From Alisma plantago-aquatica (Eukaryota; Streptophyta; Magnoliopsida; Alismatales; Alismataceae), in contig OY856409.1 in the NCBI GenBank assembly GCA_963693085.1, forward strand, positions 664,917,591 to 664,981,590: a stretch of DNA of 64,000 bases. The letters are read 5' to 3'. Position numbers and translations under genes: made by a program. The notes beneath the pieces were generated by a model. The model was not told the origin of the DNA. It did not search any database and was given only the letters and a program-made list of their open reading frames with translations. Shown here one piece after another: positions 57,849-64,000 of this stretch. Within the stretch, counting starts at the first letter, position 1, and every line of letters begins with the position of its first letter.

Positions 57849-59874
57849 ATAATGATGGGACAAGATCTAAGCAAAAAGGTGTTGGATACCATCAGGTCCC
57901 AAATTCTATGTTTCTAGGGCCTTAAGGATCATAAATTGTTGGAGCAATGCATGCTTTTACAGTGAGCATTTTTGGGTGGATTAGAGAAAAGTGATAGAGA
58001 ACACACATAGGGGGCAAAAAAAGTCAAACCCAAGCATCAAGGGAGCAAGGACAAGAAGCCACTTGTTATAAGGAAGCACACATGGTGTCGAAAAATGCCA
58101 TATGACAAAGGATCGAGATGCTCTTTATTGTAGGGACACCCATATAAAAGATAGAATCAATAAGATTTGGGTTGAGCTCAAGACAGATCATAGGAGGTGG
58201 TGGGGGCTTAATATGCTGATAAGCCATCAATGTTCAAGGAACATGAGACAAAAAGTTGAGCTTGTTGGGGTCAGAAAAGCCAACAATCATGTTGATTAGA
58301 TCCTGACCAGGATGATAGAGTAAAGTGATAGTAGCATTAGAGCCGTCATAAGTGGGGTGGGGACAAGCCTTGGACGAGGGTTGGGTGGAAAAACATAAGG
58401 CACACATTCAGTGTTTGCAAACACAAAGAGTAGTGATTGAGCCTTCTCAAAAATTACTATATTCCAACACCTTACGGATGTCTGCAATGTGAGTCAGTGA
58501 GGATAAATGTACGGCTTGAAAATGATTAGAAAAACTACTTGGAGCAAAGGGCTTGCCACAACATATGTGGAGACTCTTAAAGGGACATGTGATGTGGCCA
58601 CATGTGTTGGACGACTTGACAACAGCTATAAAGGAACAAGATGGTTTTGGAACTTCCTGGTGCTGATGTGAAGGTTGCTAATGGTGAAAAAATATAGATG
58701 ATGAGGATGCAATAAGGACCAACACCATTGACCATGATTAGAGAGGAGTGGGCATCAATTGGGGAAGGATGTGGGAGAGGGTATAAAAGAGAAGATCAAA
58801 GAACATGAAAAAGAGGCCAAGTCAAAGGACATAGAATGATCTTTCCATTTTAAATGTTTCCATTGGCAATAAAAATGCTAAGTTTTAACTTATATACATC
58901 TTCATGGACTTTGTGCTTTGAATAGAAAACCATCTTCTCTACAAGTTCAGTCATTTCTTAGATTTCAAAAAATCTATCATCAAGTTTCATATCCATAATA
59001 AATGTATCAAGTAAATTCTCAAGATAAGATAGCCAAAAGTAAGAAAATCTTTTGCATGTACTTTGGTCTTTTCCATCAATTTTTGTTTATCAAATTCTTT
59101 AAAATTTTCATTTAGATTCAGCATGCAATACTGAGTAATAGTTTAATATTCACTTTTACAAATCTAATATTTAATTATTGAAGTTGCATATCTATTAAAA
59201 CAAATCAACTTGATAATGTTGCAAAAATGTCAAATATTCCACTCTTCTACTTAGATGACATCTAGGAACCCATTATTCCTCCATGTCTGGTATAATTATG
59301 TGATTCTTTTCATAAAATCATGAGACAAGTAGATGCTATACATCAATCACCAATACATTTAGCTTATGATAGCTATTACATCGATTATATTATAGTGATG
59401 TCAATACTAAAGTTGAATCAACTAAAAAGAATATATAAAATGCACCTATTCCTCCTTGAATTGATTGAATCTCAATTGTGTTTGACAATCACCAATTGTC
59501 AACTTATAAGGAATAATAATGATTGACCGAAATGCTAATCATCATTTGTCGCTGGTAACAATGCCACACGATTAGGATGTAAAAACCATGTTATGTATCT
59601 GACTGTAGGACTACAACGATATCAATGCTATGGTGATTGACAAGAAAATAAACTCTAAAACTCATATTATTATTGAAAAGACAATTTTTTGTATGATAGA
59701 TATTGACACAACCACAAGAGAAAAGTTACCTTTACATTATGTTTAACTATATATCTAAATCTTAAAGATAATATTTAAACATTTCCTTATTTATATGCCA
59801 ATCTTATTCGGGACCCATTCTATCAACCACAGATCACACTTAATGAATTTATTTACTTGCTAACCTTGCATACC
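57849..59874. other. Unassigned intergenic DNA
   Basis: About 2 kb with no recognised protein, RNA or element. It is purine-biased on the plus strand from 57970 to 58830 ('gggggcaaaaaaagtc', 'gggagcaaggacaagaagcc') and AT-rich after 58840. Open frames are short and have no recognisable motifs. Confidence 0.6.
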
Positions 59875-60036
59875 ATATTTCTAATTCTATTGTGTTAGCA
59901 CTTTATCATGTACCTATTATGGAAAAATATATACTTCTGATAAACTTCGTTGCACATATTTCTAATTCTATTGTGTTAGCACTTTATCATGTACCTATTA
60001 TGGAAAAATATATACTTCTGATAAACTTCGTTGCAC
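59875..60036. repeat. Exact 81-bp tandem duplication
   Basis: 59875-59955 and 59956-60036 are identical by eye ('atatttctaattctattgtg' to 'ataaacttcgttgcac'). The lack of any mismatch in an otherwise decayed neighbourhood points to a very recent event, or an assembly artefact. Confidence 0.93.
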
Positions 60037-60400
60037 ATGTATTTTTGAAACAAAATAGCCGCGGGTAGTCAAGTCGATACAATTTAATTTTTTATATTTT
60101 GTATTGATGAAGTAATTTTTGAATTACCTTTTCTTGAGTCAATTGTTTGAAGATTATCTTAAAAAAATATATGCATCTAGTACACTTTCTCGTACACATT
60201 TTTTTAACTGAACAACCACAACTATTCTAATCAATATAATTTAATTTTCTGAATTACTATATATCAAATATATATCAAATAGAGTGATTTTGAAATTACC
60301 TTTTTTCGAGACTATTGGTTAAGTCATTGTGCGACATTTACTACTACTATCTGAAAAAATTGAATTTGAGGTGGTATCTGCTACTACTATTAAAAAAGAA
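60037..60400. other. AT-rich intergenic DNA
   Basis: No gene seen. A second diverged echo of the preceding text occurs ('aaaaaaatatatgcatctagtacactttctcgtacacatttttt' near 60160-60205). Confidence 0.5.
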
Positions 60401-61620
60401 TTCTGGCTTTAAGGGGGGAGCTTGCCCCTTTGTGCCGGACTGCGGATTCACCATTCCGAGCTCCCGGTTACTGACCTTGTTTAATTATTATAATCCCAGT
60501 TGTAAAACTATCTCATTAATTTTTTAGGAGTGAGTTTTTAAGATAGAGGTGTGGTTAGAATTGGCTGGAACATGATGTGGAACAGTATGAAGTAATCGTG
60601 CATCTGAGTCCCTCTGTGCCCCCTCCCTCCGCCAAGGAAGCCTACCACTCCATTTGGTACTTTCTAATAAACTTTGCTATTTTCCTGAATATTCATGGCT
60701 GGGAGCTATCTTGTCGATTTTTTCATGAAGCCATGCTATGGAAGGAAAAAGGTTCTTGACGTATCTAGCAATATACTACCACTTCCGATAGAAAAACATG
60801 TGTGTAACTTCAGGGCCTTATTGCGTGTACTTGTAGCAATAAGTAGCTACCCCTTGAAGGTTTGGTCCAGACCATCTGTCGACGCTTTTATGTTGATCCT
60901 ATAAATAGTGTTCGCTTTGTTCGTCCTGCGTATTGATACCCAAACAAGAATCTTTAGTTGGGCGTGTCATACTCATCCTATAATACAATAGGGAGGTGGT
61001 ACACCTAACAATGAATGGTTTCTTTCGTACGTTAAATAATACAATGTTCTTTATGCGTGATCCCGATTGGGGGAATCCGGGCCGCGTCATTCCTTGCTAG
61101 GTTTGACCAGTCGCCTTCCCTCCCTGTTCGTTTTTACGTAGAAACTTCCACCACAGATAATGCCCGTGCAAGTAAAATCTGACACCAGTAGATTGCAGAA
61201 CCAGCTAGAGAAGTCAGATAACATAATGGACAGTAGAAAAGAAACCTTTTTGTTGCTTGTTTCTGTGGACCTCTCTCTCTCTCTAAGTCCTGGTTTTTCA
61301 TTAGTCTTATAGAGGACAAGCAAAACCCAGGTGCTTGGAATCCAGTATCTAATGGTTGCTTCTCTTAGAGCCATTGAGCTAGAGCCACTAGCTAGTTGAT
61401 CAATACTCATAACAAACTTATCTTTCCTTTGTTTGGTTACGACACACATAACAAACTCCTGTTAGGTCTAAACAAGTCACCATTAAAGCTTCCACACCTG
61501 TCGTAATCAAGTTTCCTCTTTTGGGTTTTTTTTATCTACATCCCGATCATTCAAGGAATCAATTGGCTAAAGAAATGCCGTCACTGCATCTAACTAACGT
61601 CTTAAGTTGTTATATAACCG
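60401..61620. other. Block of different composition, possibly organelle-derived
   Basis: From 'ggctttaaggggggagcttgcc' onward the DNA is markedly less AT-rich and lacks transposon features. Phrases such as 'cccgattgggggaatccggg' and 'ccctccctccgccaaggaagcc' have the look of plant mitochondrial intergenic DNA. I could not identify any organellar gene, so this rests on composition only. It also holds a (CT)n tract near 61270. Confidence 0.3.
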
Positions 61621-62340
61621 AGAAAAAGCGTCCTATATATATATATCTATCAATTATACTTAATATAATTCAGCTCATGACGTCAAGTCTTAGTAGCTAG
61701 CTTAGCAGTCTGAACCCCTGAAACAGTTACTGCATGGTACGTGAACAACGTTCTTCTTAATAAGGTACTAGTTGACATACTATATAGCACAAGATACTGA
61801 TTAAGGAACTAGTTGAGAAAGGAAAACCTTGAGCCATTAGTAGGCATGGTATATATGAACAAGCAAAAAGGAGGCCAATAGGCTGCAGCAAACCGGAAGT
61901 TGAGCAAGCAGATGCTGAAGCATATCAAAACCAGCAGCTAAAATTTCGTCCCAGTTGTATATGTTGGTGAAAGTCCAAAGGGACTGCTGCAACTAACCAT
62001 AAGAGCGCAGCTGGATCGAACAAACATCCCCAAGCATGCATGCATGGGGATCAATTATTGTGTTGTGGTCACAGATGCAAACTTGGAATGGAAGGGAAGG
62101 CAAAAAGGCAAAGAAGATTGGTAGACCATAGGCGTTTGCTGGGTAGAAGTGCCATAATAGAGGACAAATGCGGCAGTGGTCCAGTAAGTTGCTTGTGAGA
62201 GACATGCCTGCCTCCATCCAGCTTATGGGATATTGCCCTGCTCTCCTCATGTTCATATCACACCGCTGTAAGCAAGTGCCACTGTGTCAGTTCTTCCCCC
62301 TTGCACTCCTACCGTACGACCTCCTTACCACAAGCCCAAC
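61621..62340. other. Unassigned intergenic DNA
   Basis: Low-copy-looking sequence with a (TA)n tract at 61636-61648. An 87-codon open frame on the minus strand (62256-61993) shows no recognisable domain. No RNA gene seen. Confidence 0.5.
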
Positions 62341-62343
62341 TTG

Positions 62344-62656
62344 CTAAAGGCCCAACGGAACCAACATGACCCATTTACTTGGCCGGCCTTTGGCGCCGGC
62401 GGTCCCCGCTGGAGAAGGTGGGGATACTACTGTCGTGAGGTGAAGGTGCGACGATCCAAGCCCTAGGTGATGTATTGATGTGGATGGATCATGAACCTCT
62501 CCTAGCGCAAGTAGTCTTCTGAATGACTCCAAGTCTCCCACTCCCTTATCATTCGGAACTGGCGGTGGGAATACAGTCTTAGGAATGATACTTTTGCCGC
62601 AAAAAATATATGCACTTTCAGGAATTCCTTTATTTCTGTTTCCAGTTATATATCAT
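62344..62656 (-). CDS. Unrecognised open frame, possible exon or gene fragment
   Basis: The minus strand is open for about 104 codons, from after a TGA near 62657 to a TAG at 62344. The text has Pro/Ser-rich composition with KTVFPPPVPNDKGVG, DLESFRRLLALGEVHDPSTS, HHLGLGSSHLHLTTVVSPPS and PAGTAGAKGRPSKW. There is no ATG at its head, so if real it would be an internal exon or a fragment. The lower part (62345-62470) is GC-rich with several CpG, unlike the decayed transposon DNA. An overlapping plus-strand frame (62585-62992) shows a hydrophobic stretch (IPLFLFPVIYHTIFVGDCGA) but no domain I know. Neither is assigned a function. Confidence 0.3.
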
Positions 62657-62992
62657 ACCATTTTTGTAGGTGATTGTGGAGCATTCTACGTTGGGACCAT
62701 ACCATCACACACGCAATATAAGGAAGCAATTGCAACGCTTAGTTTTCTAGGAACTGTATTTTATTCTCTCAATTTAGCAGTAGCCACCTGTCATTTTCAA
62801 GTATCAAACATGCAAGCTCAACAAATCTCAAACGCCCATCGGAACTCAGCAAGAACTGTGGGTGCTGAGAGGATAAAACAAAAATCTTGCGGAATTATGG
62901 GGAGAATGATATTTTTATCCAACCTTGTGGATATTTTTCAAGATAAAATAAATATGAAATGTGAAGTCAATATGCTATTTAAGCTTCCATAA

Positions 62993-63790
62993 CGACTACA
63001 TACCTTTTTTTTTAAGTAGATGCATGATGCCTGCCTTTACGTTAAAGATACCGAATGGGAGCCATATGCAAGTGGATTTGGCACTTGTAGGCTAGTTGTG
63101 GCCTATGAACAATTGCTAGCAAACACTCTATTCCGATGGGGGTTTGGCTTGAAGTCCCTAGTGTAGTTAAATGGAGGCTTGAGGGTTTTGCCTTCTGGAT
63201 TCATTGGGGTTAACTGAGGCTGTTAGATCTAGGACCTAAGAGTCTAATACTTGTAGTATTTTGTAGTACGTGCAGGCAGTGTGCGTGTGAAGAAGAGACT
63301 CCTTAGCCCTGCATGGCCTGCTTCAAAGTTCGATCCTTCTTTATAGGAAGGTTTGTGAGCACTTGTTCAATGAATTAGAAGAAGGAATGGTGGATCACAC
63401 ATGCGTGTGCACACACACCGTGCCATGCTAGGGCATCCGACTCTGGAGAATGGTCTTACATTTCCTTTTATACTACAACTTTAAGTAAATATCTTTTTGC
63501 TGCAAGAGGAATATATTCAAATCTGTTTCCGATCTGTTAAAATGTACTCGAGCTACTTATGCTTGAGCTGCCCAACTGTATCCAAGAAATTATAATTTAC
63601 CAATTGAAACTCAGAATTAGTGGTATATGAGTTGTATTTGACCAATTAAATTGTATTCCAACAACTATCAAATGGTGCGTTGTGTTAAGAAATACGAGCA
63701 CAAATTATAGCAGTGGAAATACAAAATTTATCTATATGTATTCTCATAACAACAATATCGCATCAACTATTATAAAATAGGAATGATGGT
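62993..63790. other. Unassigned DNA, possibly 3' flank of the edge gene
   Basis: No gene seen. AT content rises from 63480 to 63790, as is usual downstream of a plant gene's stop codon, which would fit the open frame that follows on the minus strand. Confidence 0.45.
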
Positions 63791-64000
63791 TTAACGAGTT
63801 AAACATGGTCCTGGAGCAAGTCCAGCGAAAACAACTTGTTGCCGTTGCAACAATCTTCTAGTTGCTCTTAGATGGTGACTGTGGAACTCTTGGTCTTCAC
63901 CACGAATAACAGACATGACAGCTTCTGCAACAACTCCTGTGGTCTCGCCACATACTGTAGGTTGATGTTGTTCTTCTAGCAGCAGCCAAAGGACTCTTGC
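63791..64000 (-). CDS. C-terminal 69 codons of an unrecognised protein (partial)
   Basis: The minus strand is open from the window edge to a TAA at 63791-63793. The reading includes VLWLLLEEQHQPTVCGETTG, VVAEAVMSVIRGEDQEFHSH, HLRATRRLLQRQQVVFAGLA and PGPCLTR. Codon use is balanced and GC is higher than its surroundings, as expected for coding DNA, with an AT-rich 3' flank. There is no start in the window and no motif I recognise. It could be the last exon of a host gene or of an element lying to the right. Confidence 0.4.
   Translation of the reverse strand, partial: ARVLWLLLEEQHQPTVCGETTGVVAEAVMSVIRGEDQEFHSHHLRATRRLLQRQQVVFAGLAPGPCLTR

Noticed and set aside
62585..62992. 135-codon plus-strand open frame as a confident gene
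   Set aside because: It has an ATG and one hydrophobic stretch but no recognisable domain, and it overlaps another open frame on the opposite strand, so evidence is too weak to call separately.
1..64000. An intact host gene cluster, defence system or endogenous pararetrovirus
   Set aside because: No such coding set is seen on either strand; every well-supported protein region belongs to a gypsy, copia or CACTA element.

Overview
The window is plant nuclear DNA, almost certainly from an angiosperm with a large, transposon-rich genome. The evidence is Ty3/gypsy chromovirus and Ty1/copia retrotransposons primed by initiator-tRNA-Met, an En/Spm (CACTA) DNA transposon with plant-type introns, and a 5S-rRNA-bearing Cassandra LTR. 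I cannot name the species. I see no convincing complete host gene. About 57 of the 64 kb is nested, decayed transposable elements, and the last 6 kb is low-copy-looking DNA with two weak host-gene hints.

Layout, left to right. (1) 1-4.36 kb: the 3' LTR and gag-only interior of gypsy element A, minus strand. (2) 4.36-19.36 kb: gypsy element B, minus strand, a chromovirus with LTRs of about 5.1 kb. Gag, protease, reverse transcriptase, RNase H, integrase and chromodomain are all recognisable but cut by premature stops. (3) 19.36-19.9 kb: a fragment of an LTR from the same family as element D. (4) 19.98-25.93 kb: copia element F, minus strand, with 3' LTR, RNase H/RT, integrase remnants, gag and leader. 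(5) 25.93-52.5 kb: copia element E, plus strand, inserted head-to-head into the leader of F. Its 2.0-kb 5' LTR is split in three by two later insertions. These are gypsy element C (26867-40207, plus strand, TSD GTAAT) and a CACTA element (40357-48629, TSD TCA). (6) 52.5-57.4 kb: gypsy element D, gag only, followed directly by its 3' LTR. (7) 57559-57848: a Cassandra LTR with a 5S-rRNA-like promoter. (8) 57.85-64 kb: no clear element, with an exact 81-bp tandem duplication, a possible organelle-derived block, and two open frames on the minus strand near the right edge.

How it works together: the retroelement ORFs would make Gag particles, protease, RT/RNase H and integrase. In the chromoviruses a C-terminal chromodomain would target integration to heterochromatin. 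All copies here look dead: most in-frame stops fit C-to-T (G-to-A) decay of methylated DNA. The CACTA element is better preserved. It has intact termini and a 13-exon gene coding for a plant transposase_24 region plus a Ulp1/C48 cysteine-protease domain. Its TNP2 transposase gene has lost the catalytic core, so it could move only if another copy supplied transposase.

The most interesting signals are four. First, the doubly nested E LTR, for which the sister LTR of F gives the 'empty site' of both insertions. Second, a tandem pair of 190-bp hairpins in the CACTA leader. Third, clusters of a 20-bp dyad (AAACGGTCTTGAGACCGTTT) and of telobox-like motifs inside the giant LTRs. Fourth, the 5S-bearing Cassandra LTR. 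All identifications come from reading sequence and family knowledge; no search was run.
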